Source: Demequina maris (GTDB taxonomy: Bacteria > Actinomycetota > Actinomycetes > Actinomycetales > Demequinaceae). Taken from it: a stretch of 64,000 bases of DNA. The position numbers and the translations under genes were made by a program. The stretch covers positions 41,879-105,878 of the forward strand of contig NZ_BBLX01000001.1 in the NCBI RefSeq assembly GCF_000971155.1. The letters are read 5' to 3'. Numbering within the stretch: position 1 is the first letter of the stretch; each line of letters begins with the position of its first letter. The notes below the pieces were generated by a model. The model did no database searches and had not been told where the DNA came from. It saw nothing but the letters and a program-made list of their open reading frames with translations. Of the stretch, positions 1 to 9,931 are shown piece after piece.

Positions 1-653
1 GTCGTCTTCTTGACGACCGTGGTGGCGGTGCCGCTGCCCGGGATCGAGAGGCGCTGGCCGACGGTGATGAACGCGGCGTTGGCCAGCTTGTTGGTGCGGG
101 CGAGGGCGGCGACGGTGGTGCCGTGGCGCTGGGCGATCTCGGACAGGGTGTCGCCGGCCTTCACGGTGTACACGCTGCGCGTCGTGGAGGCGCGGGTCGG
201 GGCCGCGGCCTCGCGCGTGCCCGAGCCGCCGATGGTGAGCCGCTGCCCGGGGTAGATGAGCCCGGCGTTGGCCAGCTTGTTGGTGCGGGCGAGGGCGGCG
301 ACGGTGGTGCCGTGCCGGTGCGCGATCTCGGACAGGGTGTCGCCGGCCTTCACCGTGTACGTCGCGGACAGCGTGGTCGTCGTCCGCGCGGCGGCGGACC
401 CGCCGCCCTTCGTGGGGATCGTCACCGTGGTGCCGACGTAGATCGTGGCGCGCGCGTCGAGGCCGTTGGCGGCCACGATCGCCGGGATCGTGCTGCCGTA
501 GCGGTGGGCGAGGTCGGAGACCGTCTCGCCCTCGCGCACGCGGTGCTCCTCGTCCGCCGCGGCGGGTGCGGCGGTGGCCAGCCCGATCATCGTGACGAGC
601 GCCGCCGTGGTGGCGGCCCTGCCGACGGGGACGGGGGTCGTCGACGCTGCCAT
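1..653 (-). CDS. LysM-repeat cell-wall-binding protein (3' end outside window)
   Basis: Secreted peptidoglycan- or chitin-binding protein, read on the minus strand. The ATG at 653 is preceded by CGGAGG. Residues 1-31 form a signal peptide (Thr/Ala-rich, hydrophobic core, Ala-Pro-Ala-Ala-Ala end). Three LysM modules follow: one near residues 35-82 starting with HRVREGETVSDLAHRYG, and two with the classic YTVKAGDTLSEIA start, separated by Ser/Thr/Ala linkers. The reading frame is open at position 1, so a C-terminal catalytic or further LysM domain may lie outside. In relatives a LysM gene often sits near a Ser/Thr kinase and the Rv2175c-like gene; the kinase is not visible here. Domain call is firm; the enzymatic role, if any, is unknown. 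Confidence 0.9.
   Translation of the reverse strand, partial: MAASTTPVPVGRAATTAALVTMIGLATAAPAAADEEHRVREGETVSDLAHRYGSTIPAIVAANGLDARATIYVGTTVTIPTKGGGSAAARTTTTLSATYTVKAGDTLSEIAHRHGTTVAALARTNKLANAGLIYPGQRLTIGGSGTREAAAPTRASTTRSVYTVKAGDTLSEIAQRHGTTVAALARTNKLANAAFITVGQRLSIPGSGTATTVVKKT
74..360. repeat. Near-identical DNA repeat encoding LysM modules 2 and 3
   Basis: Positions 74-171 and 263-360 are the same about 98-bp segment at an offset of 189 bp (63 codons), with only about four differences by eye. They encode the last two LysM modules. The first module is much more diverged, so this is a recent intragenic duplication or gene conversion rather than ancient domain repetition. Confidence 0.85.
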
Positions 654-754
654 GCGAGCCTCCGATGTGAGAGAAGGGGTTGATGTGACAGATGTGACAA
701 ATGTGACGGTAACCCGGGGTCGCGCGCGGTCGCAAGGGGGCGGGGCGGGATCAG

Positions 755-760
755 TACCCT
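755..760 (+). promoter_or_regulatory. -10 element (TACCCT), probable leaderless promoter
   Basis: TACCCT ends 6 nt before the ATG at 767, placing the predicted transcription start at or next to the start codon. No separate Shine-Dalgarno is needed. Confidence 0.5.
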
Positions 761-766
761 GGAGCC

Positions 767-1114
767 ATGACCGACGCCGCCTGGCTCACCGTGCCCGACT
801 TCGCCGACCGCCTGGGGATCACGCCCAGCGCGGTCCGGGAGATGCTCCGCGAGGGGCACCTCTTCGCCGTCCGCCGCGGGGAGCGGCAGACCCTGCAGAT
901 CCCCGCCGACGTGATCGTCGAGGGCGACGCGGGCCCCGAGGTGCTCGCGACGCTGCGCGGCACCCTCACCCTCCTGCACGACGTGGGCATGGACGACGCC
1001 GAGTGCGGCGACTGGCTCCTCGCCGAGGAGGAGGAGCTGGGCATGACCCCGCTCGAGGCGCTGCGCCAGGGGCGCCGCGCGCACGTGCGCCGCGTCGCGC
1101 AGAGCCTGCTGTAG
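767..1114 (+). CDS. Rv2175c-family winged-helix DNA-binding protein
   Basis: Small (115 aa) DNA-binding protein resembling mycobacterial Rv2175c, which in that genus is a substrate of the kinase PknL. The N-terminal half (about residues 7-50) is a MerR-like helix-turn-helix, with VPDFADRLGITPSAVREML as the helix pair followed by a basic wing. The C-terminal half (about 60-115) is acidic helical and ends in a basic tail. It is divergent from the LysM gene and convergent with the isoprenyl synthase, 7 bp apart; Rv2175c also lies two genes from the idsA2 synthase gene in Mycobacterium. Family assignment rests on sequence look and context; the target operator is unknown. Confidence 0.8.
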   Translation: MTDAAWLTVPDFADRLGITPSAVREMLREGHLFAVRRGERQTLQIPADVIVEGDAGPEVLATLRGTLTLLHDVGMDDAECGDWLLAEEEELGMTPLEALRQGRRAHVRRVAQSLL

Positions 1115-1121
1115 GGCCCTC

Positions 1122-2174
1122 TCAGGCGCTGCGGTCCACCGCGGCGTCGACCAGGGCGAGCACCGAGGAGGCGTCCGGAAGCGCCGCGCCGAGCGCGTCC
1201 CGCGCCCGGGCCGCCTCGCGCGCGATCTGCTCCTCGACCGCGGCGAGCGCGCCCGAGGCGGTGATCGCGTCGATCGCGGCGCGGATCTCGTCCGCGCTCG
1301 CGTCCGCGCGGCCGAGGACCCCGAGGACGGCCGCGCGCTGCGCGTCGTCGCCCGCGGTGACCGCGTGCCAGACGAGCAGCGTGCGCTTGCCCTCGCGGAG
1401 GTCGTCTCCGACGGGCTTGCCGGTGCGCTCGGGCGTACCCGTGAGCCCGAGCACGTCGTCGCGCAGCTGGAACGCCGCGCCGAGCGGGAGCCCGGCCTCC
1501 CGCAGCGATGACACGGTCGCGGCCGATGCGCCGGCGGCGGCCGCGCCGAGCGCGAGGGGGAACTCGGCGGTGTAGGACGCGGTCTTGGACCGCATGATGG
1601 TGCGGATGTCGCGCTCCAGCCCCGGCAGCGCGTCGACGGGCGAGACCGCGACGCGCATGTCGAGGTGCTGGCCCGCGGTGACCAGCGCCGCCATCTCGTC
1701 GAACAGGTCCGCCACCACGTCGCCCACGCGCCGTGCCGCGAGCGTCGCGCCGCGCTGCGCCGCCACGAGCGCGACGTCGCCCGCGAGGATCGCCCCCGCG
1801 CGCCCGTAGGCGGCCGCGTCGCCGTGCCAGCCCGCGTCGCGGTGCTGCGCCTCGAACACCTTGTGCGCCGCGGGGCGGCCGCGCCGGGTGTCCGAGCCGT
1901 CGAGGACGTCGTCGTGGAGCAGCGCCGCGGTCTGGAACAGCTCGAGCGCGGCGGCGAGCTCGAGGGCGGCCTCGCGGTCCGAGCCGCCGCAGCCGTCGAA
2001 AGCCGCGAGGAGCAGCCGCCCGCGGAAGGCCTTGCCGCCCTCGGAGGACGCGGCGAGCCGGTCCGCGATGTCGGCCGCGGCGACGCCGGCCGGCGCCATC
2101 GACGCCGTGGCCCACGCGAGCAGGCGCGCGGTGCGGTCGGCGATCTCGGGGCGGGGGTCCTCGACGGTGCGCAT
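1122..2174 (-). CDS. Polyprenyl (isoprenyl) diphosphate synthase
   Basis: Trans-type prenyltransferase that condenses isopentenyl diphosphate onto allylic diphosphates, giving a C15-C20 or longer chain for quinones, carotenoids or lipid carriers. The protein is 350 aa. The first aspartate-rich motif is visible in LLHDDVLDGSDTRRG (about residues 90-104). The second, QLRDDVLGLTG, has Gly in place of the last Asp, as is common in actinobacterial members. A KPVGDDLREGKRTLL segment follows. An upstream in-frame start at 2300 exists, but the ATG at 2174 fits the family start and a TACGCT element lies 6 nt before it. Chain length cannot be set from sequence alone. It converges on the wHTH gene. Confidence 0.9.
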   Translation of the reverse strand: MRTVEDPRPEIADRTARLLAWATASMAPAGVAAADIADRLAASSEGGKAFRGRLLLAAFDGCGGSDREAALELAAALELFQTAALLHDDVLDGSDTRRGRPAAHKVFEAQHRDAGWHGDAAAYGRAGAILAGDVALVAAQRGATLAARRVGDVVADLFDEMAALVTAGQHLDMRVAVSPVDALPGLERDIRTIMRSKTASYTAEFPLALGAAAAGASAATVSSLREAGLPLGAAFQLRDDVLGLTGTPERTGKPVGDDLREGKRTLLVWHAVTAGDDAQRAAVLGVLGRADASADEIRAAIDAITASGALAAVEEQIAREAARARDALGAALPDASSVLALVDAAVDRSA

Positions 2175-2180
2175 GCGACC

Positions 2181-2186
2181 AGCGTA
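2181..2186 (-). promoter_or_regulatory. -10 element (TACGCT), probable leaderless promoter of the polyprenyl synthase
   Basis: Read on the minus strand, TACGCT is followed by 6 nt and then the ATG at 2174. No Shine-Dalgarno is present in the gap. Confidence 0.5.
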
Positions 2187-2293
2187 GGGGCGGGGGAGCG
2201 GCCGATGTCCCCATCCCCGCCCGCCCGCCGCATCGTCCACCGTTCGTGCCTGCGCCGGCCGCCGACCGGGTGCGCGCGCCCAGCCTGGGATCC

Positions 2294-3283
2294 ATGACAA
2301 CGATCACCGGACCCGGCGAGCTCGTCTCGCTCCTGCCCACCCTCCTCGGCTTCCAGCCGCGCGAGAGCGTCGTGACCGTGCTCCTGCGCGAGCGGGGGGC
2401 GGTCGGCGCGATCCTCCGCCTCGACGTGTGGGACCTGCTCGGCGACGTCGCCGCCGAGTCCGCACACGAGCTCGCCCGGATCGCGATGCGGGAGGGCGCG
2501 CGCCGCGCCGTGGTGGTCGGCTACGCGGAGGACGAGGACGAGGGGTGCCTCGCGGTCGCGACGGCCGCCGTCGCGCTCGAGGAGACCGTCGCCGCGGTCG
2601 AGACGTGGATCGTCGCGGACGGTCGCTACTACTGCCCATCGTGCGAGGACCCGCGCTGCTGCCCGCCCGGCGGTCGCACCGTGCCCTCCGCGCGGCCCGG
2701 GGCCGCGTCCGCATGGGCGGTCGCGCCGGACCCCGGGGCGTCGCGCGCTCCGGCACGCGAGCGGCGGCTGGCCTCGCGCGCCGCGCGCCGCTGGGAGGAC
2801 CGGGCGGTGAAGGGGCTCGATGCCTGGCGCGACGCCTCGGCGCGGCATTGGCGCGCCGCTCTGGACGAGGGCGCGGACGGGCCCGCGCCCCTCGGGCGCC
2901 TGGCGGCCGCGCTCGCGGACGTGCGCGTGCGGGACGCGCTGCTGCTGATGCTCGTGCCCGGCTCCTCGCGCGCGGTGCGCGACGCCCTCGCGGGACGCGA
3001 CTCGCCCGCGATCGCGCAGGCGCTGGGCGCCGCCATGCGGCCGTCCCGCCCGCCCGACCCGCGGCGCGTGGACCTCGTGACGGACCTGCTCGTCGCGGTC
3101 CTCGAGCACGCGCCCGAGCGGCTGTGCGCGGCGCCCGCGGCGACGCTGGGCGTGATCGCGTGGTGGGAGGACGACCCGGACGTCGCGCGCGCGTGGTGCG
3201 CGATCGCGCTCGACCACGATCCGGGGTATCGTCTCGCGGTGCTCGTGCTCGCGCTCATGGACGCCGCGGAGCCGCGGCGGTGA
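2294..3283 (+). CDS. DUF4192 family protein
   Basis: Actinobacterial protein of unknown function, 329 aa, soluble. The family hallmark is at the start: a 'GPGELVSLLPTLLGFQPRESVV' type segment (residues 6-27) leading into strands of a repeated alpha/beta fold. A CPSC...CC cluster (about residues 114-122) could bind metal. The C-terminal half (about 185-329) is helical with TPR-like spacing and ends in DHDPGYRLAVLVLALMD. ATG at 2294 is chosen because the conserved N-terminus begins there. It lies upstream of sigA and divergent from the isoprenyl synthase, a position common in relatives. No biochemical role can be inferred. Confidence 0.85.
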   Translation: MTTITGPGELVSLLPTLLGFQPRESVVTVLLRERGAVGAILRLDVWDLLGDVAAESAHELARIAMREGARRAVVVGYAEDEDEGCLAVATAAVALEETVAAVETWIVADGRYYCPSCEDPRCCPPGGRTVPSARPGAASAWAVAPDPGASRAPARERRLASRAARRWEDRAVKGLDAWRDASARHWRAALDEGADGPAPLGRLAAALADVRVRDALLLMLVPGSSRAVRDALAGRDSPAIAQALGAAMRPSRPPDPRRVDLVTDLLVAVLEHAPERLCAAPAATLGVIAWWEDDPDVARAWCAIALDHDPGYRLAVLVLALMDAAEPRR

Positions 3284-3351
3284 GACGCCCGGGCGGGCGC
3301 GGCACGCGGATCGTCTGCCGTGTCGCGGAACGATCTCGTTGACATGGGCGT

Positions 3352-3357
3352 TACAAT
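3352..3357 (+). promoter_or_regulatory. Candidate -10 element (TACAAT) of sigA
   Basis: TACAAT sits in a locally AT-rich patch 69 nt upstream of the GTG start of sigA. A TTGACA at 3339-3344 is only 7 nt away, too close to be its -35 partner, so the -35 is unassigned. Confidence 0.35.
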
Positions 3358-3426
3358 CTAATGGATTTGCGCGAGGCGATCAGCGGGGCCTCACCATCCA
3401 CTCCGTGACAGGTCGAGAGGGTAGCC

Positions 3427-4863
<1,437 letters not shown>

Positions 4864-4870
4864 TCACCCG

Positions 4871-4917
4871 CGCGACGAGGCCGCCCTTCCCCCCTCGGGC
4901 AGGGCGGCCTCGTCGCG
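4871..4917 (+). terminator. Hairpin terminator after sigA
   Basis: A perfect 17-bp stem (4871-4887 pairing with 4901-4917, arms starting CGCGACGAGG) encloses a 13-nt loop, 7 nt after the sigA stop. There is no T tract, as is usual in high-GC actinobacteria. Confidence 0.8.
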
Positions 4918-5012
4918 TCGGGGCGTCTCTCGGCTCCCCGCAGGAGTGACGGACCTGCAGGAGCCGTCGCTGACCTCCCCGCAGCGGTGTCCGGCGCGTC
5001 GGCGGCCCGCCG

Positions 5013-5213
5013 TCACGCGTAGGCGCGGCGGATCGCGAGGCTGCGGCGCATGGCGCGCAGGGGGTGCATGACCCAGGCGCGCACGGTGGCGCGGCGGTCC
5101 TTGGGCCGGGCCTCGCGGAGCGCCTCGAGGCGCTCGCGCCGCTGCTCGGCGAGGCGGTCGAGGTCGGCCGCGCGGGTCTCGAGGTACAGGGCGTTCATTC
5201 CGAGGTCGTTCAT
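5013..5213 (-). CDS. Small basic hypothetical protein
   Basis: 66 aa, not recognised. ATG at 5213 with GGGGGAG 5 nt upstream. The N-terminal 35 residues form one Glu/Arg/Leu-rich helix with coiled-coil spacing (LETRAADLDRLAEQRRERLE). The C-terminal part is strongly basic with Arg, Trp and Met (RAWVMHPLRAMRRSLAIRR), like a membrane- or nucleic-acid-associating helix. There are no cysteines and no signal peptide. It lies between the sigA terminator and the symporter gene, on the same strand as the latter. The coding call rests on the good ribosome binding site and biased composition; function unknown. Confidence 0.6.
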   Translation of the reverse strand: MNDLGMNALYLETRAADLDRLAEQRRERLEALREARPKDRRATVRAWVMHPLRAMRRSLAIRRAYA

Positions 5214-5326
5214 GATGCTCCCCCTTGCCGGCGCCGGCCGTTCCGGCGTCCCGACACCACCGAGCCTGCGCTCTGAGGCGTGCCTCCGGCATCGGGCAGG
5301 TGCCCTATCTTTGGCGACCTGGGTGG

Positions 5327-6793
5327 TCAGGGGCGCGTCGCGTCGTCCTGGGGCGGCAGGCCCGTGACGGACCGCTCGTCCTCCCACACCTCGACGCCCG
5401 GGATGCCCGGGATGCGGTCCCGCGTGTAGACGGGATCCCGGCCCGCACGATGCTGTGCCGTGTAGTCCTTGAGCAGCGCGAAGACGTGGCGCGACAGCGG
5501 CGCGAGCGCCAGCAGGTTGAGCAGCGCGAGCACGCCGAGCAGCAGGTCCGCGAGCGACCAGACGAGCGTCGCGGACACGAGCCCGCCCACGAGCACCGCC
5601 GCGACCACCGCGCCGCGGTAGCCCATCAGCACCGACCGGCGCTCGGTGATGTACTCGATGTTCGACTCGCCGTAGAAGTTCAGGCCGAGGATCGTGCTGA
5701 ACGCGAGCAGGAACACGATGAGCGAGAGCAGCGCGCCCGCCCACGTGCCGAGCGAGCCCACCACCGCATCGTGCGTCATGGCGACCCCGGGCTCCGCGGT
5801 CTCGAGGTCGGGCCGCGTCACCAGGATGATGAACGCCGTGATCGAGCACACGAAGAGCGTGTCGAAGTAGACGCCCAGGGACTGCACGAGGCCCTGCTTG
5901 ACGGGATGCGTGGTCGCGGCGCTCGCCGCGGCGTTGGGGGCCGTGCCGAAGCCCGCCTCGTTCGAGAACATGCCGCGCTGCACGCCGGTGAGGATGACCG
6001 TGCCGAGCGCGCCGCCCGCGACCGCCCGTCCGCTGACCGCGTCCTCGAGGATCGCCTGCACGACGGGCCCGATCGCGTCGACGTGGAGGACCACGATGAC
6101 GATGCCGAGCCCGAGGTAGAGCAGCGCCATCGCGGGCACCACGGTCTCCGTCACGAGCGCGATCCGGTGCGCGCCGCCGAGGATCACGGCGCCGGTGAGG
6201 ACCGCCACGACGATCGCGACCGCCGGGGCCACCCAGCCCGGCGCGCCGGACGGGAAGCTGTCGGTGACGGTCTCGGCGATGGTGAAGGACTGCAGCATCG
6301 TGACCGCGAACGGGGCGGCGACGATGAGCACCACCGCGAGCACCACGCCCAGCCACCGCGAGCCGAGCCCGCGCTGCACGTAGTACGCGGGGCCGCCGCG
6401 GAAGCCGTCCGCGTCGCGGTGCTTGTAGAGCTGGGCGAGCGTGGACTCCACGAACGCGGTGGCCGCGCCGAAGATCGCCATGAGCCACATCCACGCGACC
6501 GCGCCCGGGCCGCCCACCGCGATCGCGGTACCCACGCCCGCGATGTTGCCGATCCCCACGCGCGATGCGGCGGAGACCGTGAACGCCTGGAACGCGGACA
6601 GGGACTGGGGGCGGCCGTCGGCGTCCGTGGGGGTGCGGTCGGTGAGGCCCTTGAGCATGCGGGGGAGCAGGCGCACCTGCACCACGCCCGAGCGGACGGT
6701 GAAGTACAGCGCGAGCACGATGACGAGCGGCAGCACCAGCCAGGTCCACAGCGTGTCGGTGGACGAGACCACCCAGTCCTCGAGCGCGTTCAT
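5327..6793 (-). CDS. AGCS-family alanine/glycine:sodium symporter
   Basis: Inner-membrane transporter importing alanine or glycine with Na+. 488 aa, about 11 predicted membrane segments. Family signatures are clear: RVGIGNIAGVGTAIAVGGPG (about residues 77-96) and GMFSNEAGFGTAPNAAA (about 273-289), both part of the substrate/Na+ site. The N-terminus is short and begins outside the membrane (MNALEDWVVSSTDTLW). ATG at 6793; a TAGCGT element lies 9 nt before it, so the leader is very short or absent. The C-terminal 50 residues are charged and cytoplasmic. Single-gene unit between the small basic gene and the LuxR regulator gene. Substrate choice among D/L-Ala and Gly cannot be told. Confidence 0.93.
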   Translation of the reverse strand: MNALEDWVVSSTDTLWTWLVLPLVIVLALYFTVRSGVVQVRLLPRMLKGLTDRTPTDADGRPQSLSAFQAFTVSAASRVGIGNIAGVGTAIAVGGPGAVAWMWLMAIFGAATAFVESTLAQLYKHRDADGFRGGPAYYVQRGLGSRWLGVVLAVVLIVAAPFAVTMLQSFTIAETVTDSFPSGAPGWVAPAVAIVVAVLTGAVILGGAHRIALVTETVVPAMALLYLGLGIVIVVLHVDAIGPVVQAILEDAVSGRAVAGGALGTVILTGVQRGMFSNEAGFGTAPNAAASAATTHPVKQGLVQSLGVYFDTLFVCSITAFIILVTRPDLETAEPGVAMTHDAVVGSLGTWAGALLSLIVFLLAFSTILGLNFYGESNIEYITERRSVLMGYRGAVVAAVLVGGLVSATLVWSLADLLLGVLALLNLLALAPLSRHVFALLKDYTAQHRAGRDPVYTRDRIPGIPGVEVWEDERSVTGLPPQDDATRP

Positions 6794-6851
6794 AGGACTC
6801 TCACGCTAGGCCGTCCGGCGGCGAAGCGCCTGGTGGGAGCCGGAAGCGGGG

Positions 6852-9743
6852 TCATGCGGCGTCGCGACGATGCGCGGCGAACCACGCGGCGGCCTCGGCC
6901 CGGTTGGCGGCGCCGATCTTCGCGAGGATCGCGGACACGTGCACGCTGGCCGTCTTGGCCGCGATGTGCAGGTGGCTGCCGATCTGGGGGTTGGTCATCC
7001 CGGCCGCGACCAGCGCGAGCACCTCCTGCTCCCTGGCGGTGAGCGTCCCGAGCGCGTCGGCCTCCTCGTCGCGGCGGCGGAGCGCCTCCGCGGCCCAGCG
7101 GCCGATCAGCGCGGCGCCCTCGGCGGGCGCCTCGCGCGCGACCCGGGCGAGCAGGTCCTCGGCCGCGCGACGATCGCCGTCGCGGCGCGCGGCGAGCGCG
7201 AGGCGGAGGCGCGCCTCGTGGAGGAGCCGGCGAGGCGGGCGGCCGGCCTCGCACGCCTCGACGGCCGCGCGCCAGCGGGCGGTGGCGTCGCCGGCCGCCA
7301 GCATCGCTGCGGCGATGGCGGGCAGGTACGGGGGGCCGGCGTCGGTGGGCTGCGCGTCCGCCACCTCGCGGGCGCGGGCCTCGAGCTCAGGGTCGACGTC
7401 GAGCCGGGCGGCGCGGGCCGAGGAGATCGCGCGGCAGGTGGACAGCAGCAGCATGGGCGACGCCGTGGCGTCCACCACCGCGTCGGGGTGGAGCAGCAGC
7501 CGGGCGTCCGCGAGCGCGCGCTCGCGAAGGCGGCGCGCCGCGACAGGGGCCGCCGCCTCGGCGCGGGCGAGCGCGAGGTCGATCGACAGCGCCTGCCAGT
7601 TGAACGCCCCCTCGGCGTCGTCCGCGGGCGACGCGACCAGCGGCTCGGCGCGGGCGAGGATCTCCTCCGCGTCGTCCAGCCGGTCGTCCCAGAGGGTCGC
7701 GATCGCCTCCAGCTCGAGCAGGAACTCCTCCCATCGGGGCGACTCCCCGCGCAGCAGCGCCGCCGACCGACGCAGGTGCGGCACCGCCTCATCGCCGCGG
7801 CCCGCGTTGACGAGCGCCTCCGCGACGTTGGCGGCGATGGGGGCGCCGATGCGTCGCTCGAGCCCCTCCTCGAACGCCTCCGACAGCGACGCGAGGCCGG
7901 CCTCCACGGCCTCGTCGAAGCGGCCGAGCCGGTTGAGGATGTCCACCACGTTGGCCGTCGCGCATCGTCCCCACAGCATGGCGCCCTCGTCGATCTCGAG
8001 CGCGTGCCGCAGGTCAGCGAGCGCGGTCTCGTACCCGCCGGCGTGCAGGCGGAGCACGGCGCGCTTGCACAGCGCCATCGACATCACGGCGGGGTCGCCG
8101 GACCGCGAGGCCAGGGTCACGCACGCGTCGGTGAGCGCGGACTGCTCCGGCTCGGCCGAGATATGGGCGCGGGCGGCGAGAGCCTGCACGCGGTAGGGCA
8201 GCGCGGCGGCATCCGTGCGGTCGCCGAGCAGCGCCTCGATGGGAGCGAGGTGGACCATCGCGGCCGCCGTGCCGACGTGCTCCGCCGCGAGCGACATCGC
8301 CGCGGCGTGGAGCCGGGCCTTCTCGATGGCGGCGCCGTCCGCGGGGGCCGACGCGAGCGCGTGCTCGATCATGCGCATCGCGGCGCGGCTCTGACCCGCG
8401 TCGCGCAGATCCTCGGCGACCTCGCACCGCAGCGCGAGCTCGTCTCGCCCGAGCATCCCCGCGGGGTCCGCGACCTCGTCCCACAGCTCGAGCAGCTGCT
8501 CGCCGAGCCGTGCCGCCGTGGCCACCGCGTACTCCGCGCGCGCCGCCTCGACCGCGACGATGGTCGCCGCGAACGCCTGGTCCGGGTCGTGGGCCGCGCG
8601 CCAGTGGTGCGCGGCGGCCGCGGCAAGCGCCCGGTCGCCCGCGTCGACGCGGCGCTGCACGATCGCGGCGAAGGTACGGTGCGCCGCGACGCGCTCGCGG
8701 GGGAGGAGCTCCCCGTAGACGGCTTCGCGCAGCAGTGCGTGGTGGAACGCGAGGCCGGACTCGTCGGCGCGCAGCGCCCCCGCGGCGAGGGCCTCGCGCA
8801 GCCCCCGGGCAAGCTCGTCGTCGTCGCCTTCCCACGCCTCGGCGAGCAGCGCATCGTCCACCCGTTCGCCGCCGGCGCTGAGGAGCCGCGCCACCGCCTG
8901 GGCCTCCGCCCCGAGCCGCTCGTAGCGGGCGAGGACGATGTCCTCGAGGGTGCCGGCGAGGGGCCCGTCGGCCCCCAGCACGAGCTCCTCGACGTAGAGG
9001 GGGACGCCCTCGGACCGGGCATGGACGGCGGCGACCGTCGCCGCCGACGGGTCGACGCCGGTGAGCAGGCGCATCTGCTCCGCCACCTCGTGGCGCTCGA
9101 GCCGGGTGAGCCCTACCGTGCGGACCGCGCGGCTGCGCTCGAGCTCGGCGACCACGGTACGCAGGGGGTGGCCGCGCGAGACGTCGTCCGCGCGGTAGGT
9201 GAGGAGCAGCGTGAGGCGTGAGCCGCGCAGCGTCCCGGCGAGGGTGCGCACCAGCGAGCGGGTGGCGTCGTCCGCCCAGTGGAGGTCCTCCAGCACCAGC
9301 ACGAGGTGCTGCGCCGCGGACAGGTTCTCGAGGACACGTTCGACCGCCTCGGAGACGAAGTCGGCGCCGCTGGGAGGCGGTGCCTCCGCGCCGTCGTCGA
9401 GCTCGGGCACGAGCCGGGCGAGGGTCGCGCGGACGCGGGGGCTGCCCGCCGCGTCGCCCAGGGCGTCGACGCCGACCTCGCGCGCGAGGTCGTGCAGGAG
9501 GCGGCGCACCGCGCCGAACGGCGCGCCCACGGTCGCGCCGTCGATGCACTCGCCGGTCGCGACGACGGCGCCCGGCAGCGCGCGGGCGCGGGCCACGAGC
9601 TCGCGGACGATGCGCGACTTGCCGATGCCCGCCTCGCCCCTGACGATCACGGCCGACGGCTCGCCGCGGGAGCCCGACGCGAGGGCCTCGTCGAGGACGG
9701 CCAGTTCGCGCTCGCGGCCCACGAGCGCCGGCGCCTCGCGCAT
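6852..9743 (-). CDS. Large ATP-binding LuxR-family regulator (LAL type)
   Basis: Transcriptional regulator with an AAA/STAND ATPase module, about 963 aa. A Walker A motif GEAGIGKS is at residues 36-43. The Walker B-like LVLVLEDLHWADD follows near 140. A middle region of alpha-helical, TPR-like repeats spans about 350-850. A LuxR HTH at the extreme C-terminus reads LTAREQEVLALVAAGMTNPQ then a TASVHVSAILAKIG recognition helix. The frame is open to 9833, but homology-like sequence starts at MREAPALVGREREL, so ATG at 9743 (or GTG at 9752) is preferred. LAL proteins sense an inducer, often sugars or metabolites, through the helical domain. No clear target gene adjoins; EamA and symporter genes flank it. 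Confidence 0.9.
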   Translation of the reverse strand: MREAPALVGRERELAVLDEALASGSRGEPSAVIVRGEAGIGKSRIVRELVARARALPGAVVATGECIDGATVGAPFGAVRRLLHDLAREVGVDALGDAAGSPRVRATLARLVPELDDGAEAPPPSGADFVSEAVERVLENLSAAQHLVLVLEDLHWADDATRSLVRTLAGTLRGSRLTLLLTYRADDVSRGHPLRTVVAELERSRAVRTVGLTRLERHEVAEQMRLLTGVDPSAATVAAVHARSEGVPLYVEELVLGADGPLAGTLEDIVLARYERLGAEAQAVARLLSAGGERVDDALLAEAWEGDDDELARGLREALAAGALRADESGLAFHHALLREAVYGELLPRERVAAHRTFAAIVQRRVDAGDRALAAAAAHHWRAAHDPDQAFAATIVAVEAARAEYAVATAARLGEQLLELWDEVADPAGMLGRDELALRCEVAEDLRDAGQSRAAMRMIEHALASAPADGAAIEKARLHAAAMSLAAEHVGTAAAMVHLAPIEALLGDRTDAAALPYRVQALAARAHISAEPEQSALTDACVTLASRSGDPAVMSMALCKRAVLRLHAGGYETALADLRHALEIDEGAMLWGRCATANVVDILNRLGRFDEAVEAGLASLSEAFEEGLERRIGAPIAANVAEALVNAGRGDEAVPHLRRSAALLRGESPRWEEFLLELEAIATLWDDRLDDAEEILARAEPLVASPADDAEGAFNWQALSIDLALARAEAAAPVAARRLRERALADARLLLHPDAVVDATASPMLLLSTCRAISSARAARLDVDPELEARAREVADAQPTDAGPPYLPAIAAAMLAAGDATARWRAAVEACEAGRPPRRLLHEARLRLALAARRDGDRRAAEDLLARVAREAPAEGAALIGRWAAEALRRRDEEADALGTLTAREQEVLALVAAGMTNPQIGSHLHIAAKTASVHVSAILAKIGAANRAEAAAWFAAHRRDAA

Positions 9744-9931
9744 GGCGGTCACCGGGAGGTCCCTCGCCGGGAGCGTGCGCGCCTTCCCCCTGCGCCGCCG
9801 GGTCGGGCGAGGAGGTGCTGCGGCCGGCCGCACGAGAAACGCCCCCCGCGTCCCGGCGCGTCATGCGCCATGGGCCCATCGTCGCACCGCGACGCGCCTG
9901 GTGGAAGGGCGGAGACGGCGGGCGAGGGAGG

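Noticed and set aside
587..3217. 876-codon minus-strand frame across the synthase and DUF4192 region
   Set aside because: The product is Arg-rich low-complexity and overlaps genes that carry clear family motifs in other frames.
3339..3357. TTGACA and TACAAT as a -35/-10 pair for sigA
   Set aside because: The gap is only 7 nt rather than 16-18, so the two hexamers cannot form one promoter. The -10 alone is kept as a low-confidence candidate.
4929..4996. Small repeats of CAGGAG and GGAGCCG after the sigA terminator
   Set aside because: Short stems of 7 bp in GC-rich DNA are expected by chance and no reading frame or conserved feature supports a function.
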